NCBI RefSeq assembly: GCF_002261215.1
Contig: NZ_NEVS01000004.1
Span: 434,001 to 498,000, forward strand
Length of the DNA stretch: 64,000 nt
Reading direction: 5' to 3'
Origin: Bordetella genomosp. 11
Lineage (GTDB): Bacteria; Pseudomonadota; Gammaproteobacteria; Burkholderiales; Burkholderiaceae_B
The notes below the pieces were generated by a model. It saw nothing but the letters and a program-made list of their open reading frames with translations, was not told the DNA's origin and did no database searches. Position 1 is the stretch's first letter, and each line of letters opens with the position of its first letter. Positions 16,494-26,121 of the stretch are shown piece by piece. Both the position numbers and the translations under genes were made by a program.

Positions 16494-17600
16494 ATGACTC
16501 GCCCCGCACGCCGCAAATGCGCGTATGGCACCGTGGCACTGGTGCTGCAGGGCGGCGGCGCGCTGGGGTCCTATCAGGCGGGTGTGTACGAGGGGCTGCA
16601 CGAATACGGGCTGCGGCCCGGCTGGGTTGCCGGAATTTCGATCGGCGCCATCAATGCCGCCATTATTGCCGGGTCGCCCGAGGACGAACGGGTCGAACGG
16701 CTGCGCGGCTTTTGGGAATCCATCTGCCGCTCGTACGGCTACGAAGCCCTGCCGTGGGGGGAGTGGATGAACGGCCGGATGGCCGCGGCAACCGCCCTGA
16801 TGCACGGCCAGCCCGGCTTTTTCAAGCCGCGCTTTCCGCCGCCATTCTGGCAGGAAGGAATCGCGGCCACCAGTTACTACGACACCAGCCCATTACTGCA
16901 GACCCTGCGCACCTATGTCGATTTCCGGCTGCTCAACAGCGGTGCCGTGCGCGCCAGCTTCGGCGCCGTCAACGTGCGCACCGGCAATTTTTCCTATTTC
17001 GACAGCACGCAGTGCGAGCTGACGCCGCATCACATCATGGCGTCCGGCGCCTTGCCGCCCGGTTTTCCCCCCGTCGAGATCGACGGCGAATACTACTGGG
17101 ACGGTGGCCTGGTATCGAATACGCCGCTGTACTACGTGCTGTCGGACAGTCCCATGCGCGATACGCTGGTGTTCCAGGTGGACCTCTGGCCGGCCCGTGG
17201 ACCGCTGCCCACCAACATGGAAGAAGTCGAGGAGCGCCGCAAGGACATCCAGTATTCCAGCCGCACCCGGCTGGTCACCGATACCCTGAAACGCAACATC
17301 AAGCTGCGCGAGGATCTGCAACGGCTGCTGGCCTTATTGCCCCCGGCCAGACGCAATGCGCCGGAACTGGCGGAAATCCGCCGCGATGCGATGATTCCGG
17401 CCGTCAACGTGGTGAACCTCGTCTACGACTCCAAGAATTACGAGCGCCATTCCAAAGACTACGAATTCGGCACGGAAGCCATGCGCGATCATTGGGAATC
17501 CGGCCTGGCCGATATTCGGGCCACCCTGGTCCTTCCGGGTTTGCTGGACCTTCCCGGCGAAGGGCAGCGGTTCGTGACACACGATATTCACCGGGACTGA
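16494..17600 (+). CDS. Patatin-like phospholipase
   Basis: A 368-aa acyl hydrolase of the patatin family. The oxyanion loop is GGGALGSYQ (20-28), the nucleophile is Ser49 in GISIG and the second catalytic residue is Asp203 in YYWDGGLVSNTP, a serine-aspartate dyad. The C-terminal third (MEEVEERRKDIQYSSRTR and RHSKDYEFGTEAMRDHW) matches the DUF3734-type extension seen in bacterial members near PHB and lipid genes. No signal peptide is visible, so it probably acts in the cytoplasm on phospholipid or polyester. It starts 4 bp after the ABC ATPase stop and is likely cotranscribed. Confidence 0.9.
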   Translation: MTRPARRKCAYGTVALVLQGGGALGSYQAGVYEGLHEYGLRPGWVAGISIGAINAAIIAGSPEDERVERLRGFWESICRSYGYEALPWGEWMNGRMAAATALMHGQPGFFKPRFPPPFWQEGIAATSYYDTSPLLQTLRTYVDFRLLNSGAVRASFGAVNVRTGNFSYFDSTQCELTPHHIMASGALPPGFPPVEIDGEYYWDGGLVSNTPLYYVLSDSPMRDTLVFQVDLWPARGPLPTNMEEVEERRKDIQYSSRTRLVTDTLKRNIKLREDLQRLLALLPPARRNAPELAEIRRDAMIPAVNVVNLVYDSKNYERHSKDYEFGTEAMRDHWESGLADIRATLVLPGLLDLPGEGQRFVTHDIHRD

Positions 17601-17654
17601 ACGGCGCCTTGGCCGCGACCGAGTCCGGCCCGGCATCGCGCGTATTGGGAAGCC

Positions 17655-17744
17655 CGCGCGTGCGGCTCCGGGGAAACTCGCGCTTGCGGTTTCGGAGAAG
17701 CCGCGCGTGCGACTCCAGGGGCCCTCGCGCTCGCGGCGCCGGCC
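17655..17744. repeat. Four imperfect tandem repeats of about 24 bp
   Basis: Units start at 17655, 17679, 17702 and 17726, each opening CGCGC(G/T/C)(T/C)GCGG or a close variant. Odd and even units resemble each other most (CGCGCGTGCGGCTCC against CGCGCGTGCGACTCC). They lie in the 284-bp non-coding gap between the patatin gene and the OmpR-like regulator gene. Confidence 0.55.
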
Positions 17745-17884
17745 CCGCCGCCCACGGCCGGACAGCGGATGGCGGGTCAGCTTGGCGGGATTGGTCCGAA
17801 TTGACGTTCGATGAGGATATAGCGGGAATCACAATGGTAGTTTTCGCTGCGCATTGATCCTTCTTCGCAACCTTGTGGAATGTC

Positions 17885-18829
17885 ATGGAATCGTGTAACG
17901 CAACCGAGAATGCTCCGCTTTCGCTGGCACTTTGGGAACCGGACGACGATAGCCGCAATCGCACCGTGCATCTGCTTGCCCGGCTGGGCTTTCATGTCCA
18001 TGGCTGCCGCGATGCGGCCGGCCTTTTCCAATGGCTGGACCTGCGGGATCCGGACCTGGTCCTGGTGGGGGCCAGCGCGCCCGTCCGGCAGGTGGTCGAC
18101 GCCGTTCTGCCGCGGCTTAGCGCGCAGTATGGCGCCGGCATCCTGTTGCAGGCGCCGGACGCGGCCCAGCATACGCGCCTGAGCGCCCTGCGGGCGGGCG
18201 CCCACCTTTGCCTGGACCGCAGCTACGAGGCCACCGAGCTGGCCGCGCTGTTGCGGGCGCAGGCGCGGCGCGCCGGGCGCCAGCGCCGCCGTCCCGCCGC
18301 GACGGCGCCGTCGGCGGCCCCGCCGGCCGCGGGCCCTTCCGTATCCGCCGCCCCTGTCGCGCCGGTCCGGTCCGCGAGCCCGGCCAATGCGGTGGGACTG
18401 GTCGGTTCCGCCGACATCGCCGGCCTGCTCGGCGCCGCCTCCGGCATGCGCGCCGCCGGCTACGCCCTGCGCAGCCTGCCCGTGGCCGACGTCAGCCAGG
18501 CGGACGGGGACGCAATGCCGCGCCACTTGCCGTCCCGGGAACCCTGGCGCATCCTGTACCAGGGCTGGGTGCTGATTACGCCCGCGGGCAAGCGCATTCA
18601 TCTGACGGGCACGGAGCGCGCCTGCTTCATCTGCCTGCTCGACAATCCGAAGCGCGAATTGTCCCGCGCCGCCATGAGCGAGTTCATGACGGCGACCAAT
18701 CTGCGCTCGGTCAATGTGGCCATCAGCCGCCTGCGCAAGAAGGTGCACGATAGCGGCGAACGCCTGCCGCTGCATACGGTGCATGGCATGGGCTACGTAT
18801 TCGTCGGCGATCTGGCCACGCAGGAATAG
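17885..18829 (+). CDS. OmpR-type winged-helix regulator with a degenerate receiver domain
   Basis: A 314-aa protein. Residues about 12-125 have the response-regulator receiver layout: the acidic cluster EPDDD at 18-22 and the third strand PDLVLVGASAP. In that strand the phospho-acceptor Asp is replaced by Gly62 and the conserved Lys near 112 by Arg. A Pro/Ala-rich linker (about 130-215) follows. Residues 220-310 are an OmpR winged helix with TGTERACFICLLDNPKRELSR, RSVNVAISRLRKKV and HGMGYVF. No histidine kinase gene is adjacent. It probably binds DNA without phosphorylation. ATG is used; an upstream TTG in frame is less likely. Confidence 0.85.
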   Translation: MESCNATENAPLSLALWEPDDDSRNRTVHLLARLGFHVHGCRDAAGLFQWLDLRDPDLVLVGASAPVRQVVDAVLPRLSAQYGAGILLQAPDAAQHTRLSALRAGAHLCLDRSYEATELAALLRAQARRAGRQRRRPAATAPSAAPPAAGPSVSAAPVAPVRSASPANAVGLVGSADIAGLLGAASGMRAAGYALRSLPVADVSQADGDAMPRHLPSREPWRILYQGWVLITPAGKRIHLTGTERACFICLLDNPKRELSRAAMSEFMTATNLRSVNVAISRLRKKVHDSGERLPLHTVHGMGYVFVGDLATQE

Positions 18830-18848
18830 GGCGGCCGTGGGCGCGGCG

Positions 18849-18859
18849 CGATAATATCG
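18849..18859 (+). promoter_or_regulatory. AT-rich palindrome, possible -10 region of pdxJ
   Basis: CGATAATATCG is a perfect 11-nt palindrome in a GC-rich gap, about 50 bp upstream of the pdxJ start, and contains a -10-like ATAATA. No convincing -35 was found. Confidence 0.3.
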
Positions 18860-18910
18860 TCCTGTTCCGTTCCGGCCGCCCCGTATGGATGGGGTGGTGC
18901 GCCGGAACCC

Positions 18911-19657
18911 ATGACGACACGCGACGCGATGATAGACCTAGGCGTAAATATCGACCACGTAGCCACGCTGCGCCAGCAGCGTCATACCGATTACCCCGAT
19001 CCCGTCGAGGCCGCGCTGCGCGCCGAGGACGCCGGCGCGGACGTGATCACCCTGCATTTGCGCGAAGACCGGCGGCATATCCAGGATGCGGACGTGTACC
19101 GCCTGCGGCCGCTGTTGCGCACCCGCATGAACCTGGAATGCGCCATCACCCGTGAAATGCTGGACATCGCCTGCACGGTGCGGCCGCAGGATGTCTGCCT
19201 GGTGCCGGAAAAGCGTACCGAGTTGACCACCGAAGGCGGCCTGGAGGTCGCCGGCGCGCAGGCCGCCGTGACCGACGCGGTGTCGCGGCTGCATGATGCC
19301 GGCATCCGGGTGTCACTGTTCATCGACCCCGACGCCAGCCAGATCGCCGCCGCCGCGCGCACGGGCGCCCGTGTGATCGAATTGCACACCGGGGCCTATG
19401 CCGAAGCGGCCGGAGACGCCGCCGGGACCGAATTGGACCGCATCCGGGGTGCCGTGGCGGAAGGGCTGCGCCACGGCCTGCAGGTGAATGCGGGCCACGG
19501 CCTGCACTACGGCAATGTGCAGGCCGTCGCCGCGCTGGACGGCATCGCGGAATTGAATATCGGCCATGCCATCGTCGCGCGCGCGGTGTTCGACGGCTGG
19601 GAAAAGGCGGTGCGCGACATGAAAGCCTTGATGGTCCAGGCGCGCGCCGGACGCTGA
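18911..19657 (+). CDS. pdxJ: Pyridoxine 5'-phosphate synthase
   Basis: A 248-aa TIM-barrel enzyme that joins 3-amino-2-oxopropyl phosphate and deoxyxylulose 5-phosphate to give pyridoxine 5'-phosphate, the last ring-forming step of the DXP-dependent B6 pathway. Diagnostic stretches are [45 protein letters not shown] and [30 protein letters not shown] closes the phosphate site. Length is standard. It opens the cluster with acpS, 19 bp downstream. Confidence 0.97.
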   Translation: MTTRDAMIDLGVNIDHVATLRQQRHTDYPDPVEAALRAEDAGADVITLHLREDRRHIQDADVYRLRPLLRTRMNLECAITREMLDIACTVRPQDVCLVPEKRTELTTEGGLEVAGAQAAVTDAVSRLHDAGIRVSLFIDPDASQIAAAARTGARVIELHTGAYAEAAGDAAGTELDRIRGAVAEGLRHGLQVNAGHGLHYGNVQAVAALDGIAELNIGHAIVARAVFDGWEKAVRDMKALMVQARAGR

Positions 19658-19676
19658 TCGGCAGGATCCCTCTTCC

Positions 19677-20120
19677 ATGCACACAGCGCAGCCCGTCGCC
19701 TCCCCATCCGCCGCGGCATCGGCCATCGCCGGCATCGGCCTGGACCTTATCCGCATCGACCGCATCGAACGCGCCCTGTTGCGCCACGGCGATCGTTTCG
19801 CCGAAAAAGTATTGGGCGAACAGGAACTGGCCAAATTCCATGCGCGGCGTGCGCGCGACGAACGCCGCGGCGTGCGCTTCCTGGCCACGCGTTTCGCCGT
19901 CAAGGAAGCCTTCTCCAAGGCCATCGGCCTGGGCATGCGCATGCCCATGACATGGCGGCGCGTGCAGACCTTGAACGCGCCGGGCGGCCGGCCGGTCCTG
20001 GTCCTGTCGCCGGAGCTGCTGGCCTGGTACGAGCCGCGCTACGGCGCCGCCCACGTCTCCCTGACCGACGAAACCGATATGGCCGCCGCCTATGTGATCG
20101 TCGAACGCCGGATGCCGTGA
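19677..20120 (+). CDS. acpS: Holo-[acyl-carrier-protein] synthase
   Basis: A 147-aa phosphopantetheinyl transferase that activates acyl carrier protein by moving 4'-phosphopantetheine from CoA to a serine. The family motifs are [13 protein letters not shown] (Asp for Mg binding) and [17 protein letters not shown]. The N-terminus carries about 17 extra Ala/Ser/Pro-rich residues before the conserved core. A start at an internal codon is possible, but no ATG lies between. It follows pdxJ as in many proteobacteria. Confidence 0.95.
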   Translation: MHTAQPVASPSAAASAIAGIGLDLIRIDRIERALLRHGDRFAEKVLGEQELAKFHARRARDERRGVRFLATRFAVKEAFSKAIGLGMRMPMTWRRVQTLNAPGGRPVLVLSPELLAWYEPRYGAAHVSLTDETDMAAAYVIVERRMP

Positions 20121-20238
20121 ATGGATCGTCGAACCTCGTGTAGGACGATCGCCGAACGCGCGCGTCCGGGATGCCACGCAGGGCGGCCCTTCGTAAAAAC
20201 GCGGCGCGTGCGCGCCCGACATTGAAAGAGATTTCCCC

Positions 20239-21294
20239 ATGCCAAGCAAAAAGAACAAAGCGCTGCCACCAGGCCCCGTCATGGTCGACGTGGCCGGCCC
20301 GGTGCTTACCAAAGAGGAAAAAAAGCGCCTGCGCCATCCGCTGGTGGGCGGCGTGATCCTGTTTGCCCGCAATTTCCAGGACAGGCAGACGCTATGCGAA
20401 CTGACCGCCCGCATCCACAAAGTGCGGGAAGAACCCTTGTTGATCGCGGTGGACCACGAAGGCGGCCGCGTGCAGCGCTTCCGCACGGACGGCTTCACGC
20501 CCCTGCCGCCGATGCGGGAGCTGGGCCGGATATGGGACCGGGAGCCCCTGCAGGCGATGCGCCTGGCGACGGAATCCGGCTATGTCCTGGCGGCCGAGCT
20601 GCGTGCCTGCGGCGTCGATTTGAGCTTCACGCCGGTGCTGGACCTGGACTACGGCGTCAGCAAGGTCATCGGGGACCGCGCCTTTCATCGCGATCCCCGC
20701 GTCGTCGCCATGCTGGCGCGCGCGCTCGTCCAGGGCCTGGCGCTGGCCGGGATGGCGGCGTGCGGCAAGCATTTCCCCGGGCATGGCTTCGTCAGTGCCG
20801 ACTCCCACCACGAAATCCCCGTGGATCCGCGCAACCTGGAGCGCATCCTCAGCGAGGATTCCGCGCCGTATGGCTGGCTGGGCGATATCGTCCTGCCCTC
20901 GGTCATGCCCGCCCACGTGATCTATCCCAAGGTGGACGACAAGCCCGCGGGCTTCTCGCGCCGCTGGATCCAGGACATCCTGCGCCGCCGCATGGGATAC
21001 GATGGCGTCGTGTTCTCCGACGATCTCACCATGGAAGGCGCGTCGGTGGCCGGCGATATCCTCGCGCGCGCCCAGGCCGCCCTGAACGCGGGATGCGATA
21101 TGGTCCTGGTCTGCAACCGGCCTGACCTTGCCGACGAATTGCTCGGCCGCCTGACGCACGTATCCGAACCCGCATCCATCGAACGTATCCGCCGCCTGAT
21201 GCCGCGTTATCCGGCCGCGGACTGGAATGACCTGCAGGCCGATCGCCGTTACCAGCATGCCCGAAGCCTTCAATCTCAAATCGTTTCTGGCTGA
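20239..21294 (+). CDS. nagZ: Beta-N-acetylhexosaminidase (cell-wall recycling)
   Basis: A 351-aa cytoplasmic GH3 enzyme that removes GlcNAc from anhydro-muropeptides during peptidoglycan recycling; the product can influence AmpC-type beta-lactamase control. Key motifs are [12 protein letters not shown], the mobile catalytic loop [18 protein letters not shown] and the nucleophile region [11 protein letters not shown] (Asp261/262). Single-domain length and no signal peptide fit NagZ. Its 3' end overlaps uvrC by 38 bp, so the two are translated from one message. Confidence 0.95.
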   Translation: MPSKKNKALPPGPVMVDVAGPVLTKEEKKRLRHPLVGGVILFARNFQDRQTLCELTARIHKVREEPLLIAVDHEGGRVQRFRTDGFTPLPPMRELGRIWDREPLQAMRLATESGYVLAAELRACGVDLSFTPVLDLDYGVSKVIGDRAFHRDPRVVAMLARALVQGLALAGMAACGKHFPGHGFVSADSHHEIPVDPRNLERILSEDSAPYGWLGDIVLPSVMPAHVIYPKVDDKPAGFSRRWIQDILRRRMGYDGVVFSDDLTMEGASVAGDILARAQAALNAGCDMVLVCNRPDLADELLGRLTHVSEPASIERIRRLMPRYPAADWNDLQADRRYQHARSLQSQIVSG

Positions 21295-23080
21295 CCTGCC
21301 GCATCTGCCGGGGGTCTACCGGCATATCGATGCGAATGGCGAGGTCATGTACGTCGGCAAGGCGCGCGACCTGAAAAAGCGCGTGTCTTCGTATTTCCAG
21401 AAGACGCTGACCAGCCCGCGTATCGCGCAGATGGTGACCAAGGTCGCGCAGGTCGAGGTGACGGTCACGCGTTCCGAGGCCGAGGCCCTGATCCTGGAAA
21501 ACAACCTGATCAAGAGCCTGCGGCCGCGCTACAACATCCTGTTCCGGGATGACAAGTCGTATCCCTACCTGCTGATCACGGCGCACGAATGGCCGCGCAT
21601 CGCGTACTACAGGGGGTCGACCAACAAGCCGGGCCAGTTCTTCGGCCCGTTTCCCAATGCGTGGGCGGTGCGCGAAACCATCCAGATCCTGCAAAAGGTC
21701 TTCCGCCTGCGGACCTGCGAGGATACCGTCTTCGCCAACCGCTCGCGTCCCTGCCTGCTGCACCAGATCGGCCGCTGTTCCGCCCCTTGCGTGGGGGCGG
21801 TGCAGGCCGACGACTACGCCAACGACGTTGCGCGCGCCGGTCGCTTCCTGAACGGCCAGGCCAAGGAAGTCATGCAGGATATCGAGGCGCGGATGCTGCG
21901 CGCCTCCGAGGCCCTGGAATTCGAGGCCGCGGCCGCGTTGCGCGACCAGATGGGTTCGCTGGCGCGCGTGCTGCACCAGCAAACCATGGAGGACATCGGC
22001 AGCGAGGACTGCGATATCGTCGCGGTGGCGGTGGCCGGCGGCCGTGTCTGCGTCAATCTGGCCATGGTGCGCGGAGGCCGCCACCTGGGCGACAAGCCCT
22101 TTTTCCCCACGCACGCGGAAGGCGAGTCCGCGCCGGACGTGCTGGAAGCCTTCGTCGGCCAGCACTACACCGAAAACCCCATACCGCCCATCCTGGTCTG
22201 TTCGCATGCCTTGCCGGACGACGAGCTGATCGCCTTGCTGGCGGAGCAGGCGGGCAAGCGCAGCCGGGTACTGACGCGGCCGCAGGGGGTACGGCGTTCC
22301 TGGCTGGAGCAGGCCGTGCGCAACGCCGAAATGGCGCTGGCGCGGGCGCTGACCGAATCCGGCGCGCGCGCCGCCCGTACCCTGGCCCTGGCGGAAGCGC
22401 TGGAGCTGGAGACCGACGAAGCCGCCCTGGACAGCCTGCGCATCGAATGCTTCGACATCAGCCATACGGCGGGCGAAGCCACGCAGGCGTCCTGCGTGGT
22501 GTTCGAGCACCACGAAATGCAGCCCTCGCTGTACCGGCGCTACAACATCGCCGGCATCACGCCGGGCGACGACTACGCGGCCATGCGGCAGGTGCTGACG
22601 CGCCGCTTCGCCAAGGTGGCCGATGGCGAGGCGCCGCTGCCCGGGCTGGTGCTGATCGACGGCGGCAAGGGCCAGGTGGAGATCGCCCGGCAGGTATTCG
22701 TCGAGCTGGGTCTGGATGTGCATGTCCTGGTGGGCGTGGCCAAGGGCGAGGGCCGCAAGGTCGGCCTGGAAACCCTGGTGTTTGCCGATGAGCGCACGCC
22801 CGTCGCTCTGGGGCCGGAGTCGGCCGCCTTGATGCTGATCGCCCAGATCCGCGACGAGGCGCACCGCTTCGCGATCACCGGCATGCGTGCCCGGCGGGCC
22901 AAGGCCCGCAACGTCTCGCGCCTGGAGGAAATCGAAGGCGTCGGCGCCCGGCGCCGCCAACGCCTGCTGGCGAGGTTCGGCGGGTTTTCGGGGGTATCGC
23001 GGGCCAGTATCGAGGATCTGGCGTCGGTGGACGGCATCTCGCAGGAACTGGCGGAACGCATCTACGACGCCTTGCACTGA
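21257..23080 (+). CDS. uvrC: Excinuclease ABC subunit C
   Basis: A 607-aa nucleotide-excision repair nuclease that makes both incisions around a UvrAB-marked lesion. Order of domains: GIY-YIG nuclease ([25 protein letters not shown], 3' cut), Cys-rich segment (GRCSAPCVG), UVR domain binding UvrB ([21 protein letters not shown]), RNase H-like nuclease ([30 protein letters not shown]) and C-terminal helix-hairpin-helix pair ([20 protein letters not shown]). ATG at 21257 lies within the nagZ 3' end; ten upstream in-frame codons are not needed. Confidence 0.97.
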   Translation: MPEAFNLKSFLADLPHLPGVYRHIDANGEVMYVGKARDLKKRVSSYFQKTLTSPRIAQMVTKVAQVEVTVTRSEAEALILENNLIKSLRPRYNILFRDDKSYPYLLITAHEWPRIAYYRGSTNKPGQFFGPFPNAWAVRETIQILQKVFRLRTCEDTVFANRSRPCLLHQIGRCSAPCVGAVQADDYANDVARAGRFLNGQAKEVMQDIEARMLRASEALEFEAAAALRDQMGSLARVLHQQTMEDIGSEDCDIVAVAVAGGRVCVNLAMVRGGRHLGDKPFFPTHAEGESAPDVLEAFVGQHYTENPIPPILVCSHALPDDELIALLAEQAGKRSRVLTRPQGVRRSWLEQAVRNAEMALARALTESGARAARTLALAEALELETDEAALDSLRIECFDISHTAGEATQASCVVFEHHEMQPSLYRRYNIAGITPGDDYAAMRQVLTRRFAKVADGEAPLPGLVLIDGGKGQVEIARQVFVELGLDVHVLVGVAKGEGRKVGLETLVFADERTPVALGPESAALMLIAQIRDEAHRFAITGMRARRAKARNVSRLEEIEGVGARRRQRLLARFGGFSGVSRASIEDLASVDGISQELAERIYDALH

Positions 23081-23089
23081 CGGGCCATT

Positions 23090-23111
23090 CCGGTGCCGAA
23101 ACCGGCACCGG
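23090..23111 (+). terminator. Hairpin after uvrC
   Basis: CCGGTGCCG and CGGCACCGG form a perfect 9-bp stem with loop AAAC, 9 nt after the uvrC stop. There is no T-run behind it, so it may slow or process the message rather than end it fully before pgsA. Confidence 0.4.
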
Positions 23112-23162
23112 CCCCAATCATGACAGCCCGGAGTCGCCGGCTGATGTAGCATACGCGTCATC

Positions 23163-23735
23163 ATGCCTATCAACGTTCCCATCATTCTGACGTGGCTGCG
23201 TATCGCCATGATCCCGCTGGTCGTCGGGCTTTTCTATCTGCCATCCAGCTGGCTGGCAGAGCCCAACCGGGATATGTTGGCCGCCTCGGCCTTCGTCATC
23301 GCCGCGCTGACGGACTGGTTCGACGGCTGGCTGGCCCGCAAATGGAACCAGACATCGGCCTTCGGCGCCTTCCTGGACCCGGTGGCGGACAAGCTGATGG
23401 TCAGCGCCGCGCTGATCGTGCTGCTGGACCTGGGGCGGGTCGACGCCTTCATATCGCTGATCATCATCGGCCGCGAAATCACGATTTCCGCGCTGCGCGA
23501 GTGGATGGCGAAAATCGGCGCCAGCGCCAGCGTCGCGGTGCACCGCCTCGGCAAATTCAAGACCGCGGCGCAAATGGTGGCCATTCCCTGCCTGCTGTAC
23601 TACCAGCCCGTCCATGGCATCAGCACGCGGGTATTGGGCAATATCCTGATCTTCGTCGCCGCTATCCTCACGGTATGGTCGATGCTGTACTACCTGCAGC
23701 GGGCGTGGCCCGCCATCCGCGAAAAAAGCCTATGA
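23163..23735 (+). CDS. pgsA: CDP-diacylglycerol-glycerol-3-phosphate 3-phosphatidyltransferase
   Basis: A 190-aa inner-membrane enzyme making phosphatidylglycerophosphate, the committed step to phosphatidylglycerol and cardiolipin. The CDP-alcohol phosphotransferase signature appears as DWFDGWLARKW followed by GAFLDPVADK, supplying the metal-binding aspartates. Five or six hydrophobic segments are visible. Position after uvrC is the standard proteobacterial order. Its TGA overlaps the ATG of the next gene (ATGA). Confidence 0.96.
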   Translation: MPINVPIILTWLRIAMIPLVVGLFYLPSSWLAEPNRDMLAASAFVIAALTDWFDGWLARKWNQTSAFGAFLDPVADKLMVSAALIVLLDLGRVDAFISLIIIGREITISALREWMAKIGASASVAVHRLGKFKTAAQMVAIPCLLYYQPVHGISTRVLGNILIFVAAILTVWSMLYYLQRAWPAIREKSL

Positions 23736-24823
23736 CCATCCGTTCCGTTTCCGCGATTCCGCTGTCCATGCCGTTTGAAATCGGCGGCCCCAAGCCGATG
23801 CTGGCGGGCAAACCGCGGGAAATGGAGATGCTGCTTATCCGTGTCGAGACGGATCAAGGGCTGGTGGGGTGGGGCGAGGCCTTCGGTTTTGCCGTGTGGC
23901 CGGCCACCAAGGCCGCCATCGAAGCGCTGGTGTCGCCCATGGCCGTGGGCCGGGACGAGAGCGATATCCCCGGCATCATGAACGATCTGACGCGCAAATT
24001 CCATTTGCTGGGCCGTTCCGGTCCGGTCATGTATGCGCTGTCGGGGCTGGATATCGCCCTTTGGGACCTGGCGGGCAAGGCGGCCGGCAAGCCGGTGGCG
24101 GACTTGCTGGGCGGACGGCGGCGCGACAGCGTGCCTGCCTATGCCAGCCTGATGCGCTATACCGATCCCGATGTCGTGGCGCGCAATGCCGCGCGCGCGG
24201 CGGCGGAAGGCTACGCCACGATCAAGCTGCATGAGATCGGCGTGGAGCAGGTCCGGCGCGCCCGGGAGGCGATAGGCCCCGGCGTCAGGCTCACGGTCGA
24301 CACCAATTGCCCCTGGACGGCGGACGAGGCGATTTCCATGGCTCGCCAGATGCGCGACCTGGATTTGCACTGGCTGGAAGAGCCGGTGTTCCCGCCGGAG
24401 GACCATGCCAGCCTGGCGCGCGTGCGCCGCGAGGCCCCGGTGCCGACCGCGGCCGGCGAAAACGCCGCCGGCTACCTGGAATTCAAGGCCATGTTCGAAG
24501 CGGGCGCCGTCGACTATGCCCAGCCCAGCGCCACCAAGGTGGGCGGCATTTCCGAGCTGATGCGCATCGCCCGGCTGGCACGCGAGCATGGCGTTGCCCT
24601 GGCGCCGCATTCCCCCTATGTGGGGCCGGGCCTGCTGGCGACCATACACGTGCTGGCGGCGCTGGAAGAAGAGATCGAACTGGAATATTGCTACTGCACG
24701 ATAGACGACAACCCGCTGGGCGATGCGGTGCTGGCGTCGCGCGCGCGCGTGGCCGTGCCGTCGGGCCCCGGCCTGGGGCGCGATCCGGACATGAGCGTGG
24801 TGGAGAGGTGCGCGGTACGCTGA
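23732..24823 (+). CDS. Enolase-superfamily (mandelate racemase/muconate lactonizing type) enzyme
   Basis: A 363-aa enzyme with the capping domain (ETDQGLVGWGEAFG) and a barrel domain. Residues at barrel strand ends are visible: Lys165 and His167 in IKLHE, Asp190 in VDTNCPW, Glu217 in LEEPVFPPED, Glu243 in GENAAG and His293 in APHSPYVG. Three acidic metal ligands plus Lys and His bases fit acid-sugar dehydratases or racemases rather than muconate cycloisomerase. Substrate is unknown. It is translationally coupled to pgsA but functionally paired with the Bug receptor gene downstream, suggesting uptake and breakdown of a hydroxy acid. Confidence 0.85.
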   Translation: MTIRSVSAIPLSMPFEIGGPKPMLAGKPREMEMLLIRVETDQGLVGWGEAFGFAVWPATKAAIEALVSPMAVGRDESDIPGIMNDLTRKFHLLGRSGPVMYALSGLDIALWDLAGKAAGKPVADLLGGRRRDSVPAYASLMRYTDPDVVARNAARAAAEGYATIKLHEIGVEQVRRAREAIGPGVRLTVDTNCPWTADEAISMARQMRDLDLHWLEEPVFPPEDHASLARVRREAPVPTAAGENAAGYLEFKAMFEAGAVDYAQPSATKVGGISELMRIARLAREHGVALAPHSPYVGPGLLATIHVLAALEEEIELEYCYCTIDDNPLGDAVLASRARVAVPSGPGLGRDPDMSVVERCAVR

Positions 24824-25003
24824 CGGGCGCCACGCCTTACCTGTCGGGGACATGAACGCGGGCGGTATCGCCGCGGGCCTGTGGCGGGACGGCGATACGC
24901 ACTGTCCGCCAGCTGGACATCCGGCGCCGGCCATCTTGCGCGAAACCATGCCAAGCCCCAACACTTGGCGGACAAGAAATCAAACACGCCGTCAGGAGAC
25001 ATC

Positions 25004-25984
25004 ATGGCATCGATCAAGTGGGCCAGGCTTTGCGCGCCGGCCGTTTTGTCCATTCTATTCATGGCCTTCGCGCCGGCGGGCACGGCGCTCGCGCAGGGCA
25101 GCTATGTGCGCCTGGTGGTGGCCTTCCCCGCCGGCGGGCCTTCCGACCTGATGGCGCGCGTGATCAGCGAGCAACTGGGCAAGGAACTGAAGCAAAACGT
25201 GGTGGTCGAGAATCGTCCCGGCGGCAACGGCGCCGTTGCCGCGCAATATGTGCTGCACGAGCCGGCCGACGGCAAGACGCTGTGGATCACCACGGCGGGC
25301 GCGATCACCATCAATCCCTCGCTATATCCCAAGCTCGCCTACAAGGTGCAGGATTTCGCGCCGGTATCGCTGGTCGTGAATACCCCTGAAATGCTGGTGG
25401 TCAACCCCAAGAACCCGGCGCGGGACGCGAAGGAGTTCGTCGCCAACGCGCGCAAGGGCGGCCAGGTCAATTTCGCGTCGTCGGGCATCGGCAGCATGCC
25501 GCACATGGCCATCGCCCTGTTGACGGAAAAAACCAAGGTTGCCTTCCTGCACGTGCCTGAGAAGGGCGCCGCGCCCGCGATTTCGGACCTGATGGGTGGC
25601 CATGTGGACGCTTTCGTCGGCGATGTCCCCGGCATCCAGGCGCTGGTCAAATCGGGCGGGTTGAAGGGGCTGGCCATCGCCGCGCCGAAACGCAGCGCGC
25701 TGTTTCCGGATATCCCGACCTTCGAGGAACAGGGCATCCCGGGCATGGACCTGTTGAACAACTGGAGCGGCATCTACGTATCCGCCAAGACGCCGCCCGC
25801 GACCGTCGAACAGGTCAACCAGGCCATACGCCGCACGCTGGCGGATCCCACCGTGTCGGGCAAGCTGCGCGAACTCGGCGTGGAGCCGCAGGCCACCAGT
25901 CCCGCGGAACTCGCATCGCTGGCCAATCGCGATAGCGCCGTATGGGCGCGCATCATCAAGTCGAACAACATCCAGCCTGAATAA
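25004..25984 (+). CDS. Bug-family (TTT) periplasmic solute receptor
   Basis: A 326-aa exported protein. The signal peptide ends near GTALA-QGSYV. Mature features are VRLVVAFPAGGPSDLMARVI, VVVENRPGGNGAVAAQYVL, SGIGSMPHMAIALL and the C-terminal TPPATVEQVNQAIRRTL. The family binds carboxylic acids and feeds tripartite tricarboxylate carriers. CAGGAG precedes the ATG. It stands 180 bp downstream of the dehydratase-like gene, so that enzyme's substrate is a reasonable ligand guess. No TctA/TctB genes are near. Confidence 0.88.
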   Translation: MASIKWARLCAPAVLSILFMAFAPAGTALAQGSYVRLVVAFPAGGPSDLMARVISEQLGKELKQNVVVENRPGGNGAVAAQYVLHEPADGKTLWITTAGAITINPSLYPKLAYKVQDFAPVSLVVNTPEMLVVNPKNPARDAKEFVANARKGGQVNFASSGIGSMPHMAIALLTEKTKVAFLHVPEKGAAPAISDLMGGHVDAFVGDVPGIQALVKSGGLKGLAIAAPKRSALFPDIPTFEEQGIPGMDLLNNWSGIYVSAKTPPATVEQVNQAIRRTLADPTVSGKLRELGVEPQATSPAELASLANRDSAVWARIIKSNNIQPE

Positions 25985-26121
25985 GCCGGGCCGCGCCTTG
26001 CGCATGCCACGGCGGTGCGTGGCGTCCGCGTACGCAAGTGCTAGGGCGCCATGGCTTGCGTGTGCCGTGCCTGGGATGCGCCCGCCGATGCCGGCCGCGT
26101 TTTCGTGCCGGCGGCTTCCGG

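Noticed and set aside
17655..17744. CRISPR-like array
   Set aside because: The repeats are adjacent imperfect units without spacers, and no cas gene is present.
21026..23209. A 727-codon minus-strand frame opposite uvrC
   Set aside because: Antisense to the complete uvrC with no protein-like segments of its own.
23081..25003. tRNA genes downstream of pgsA, as in some proteobacteria
   Set aside because: Read through both strands; no cloverleaf with TTCGA-type T-arm was found.
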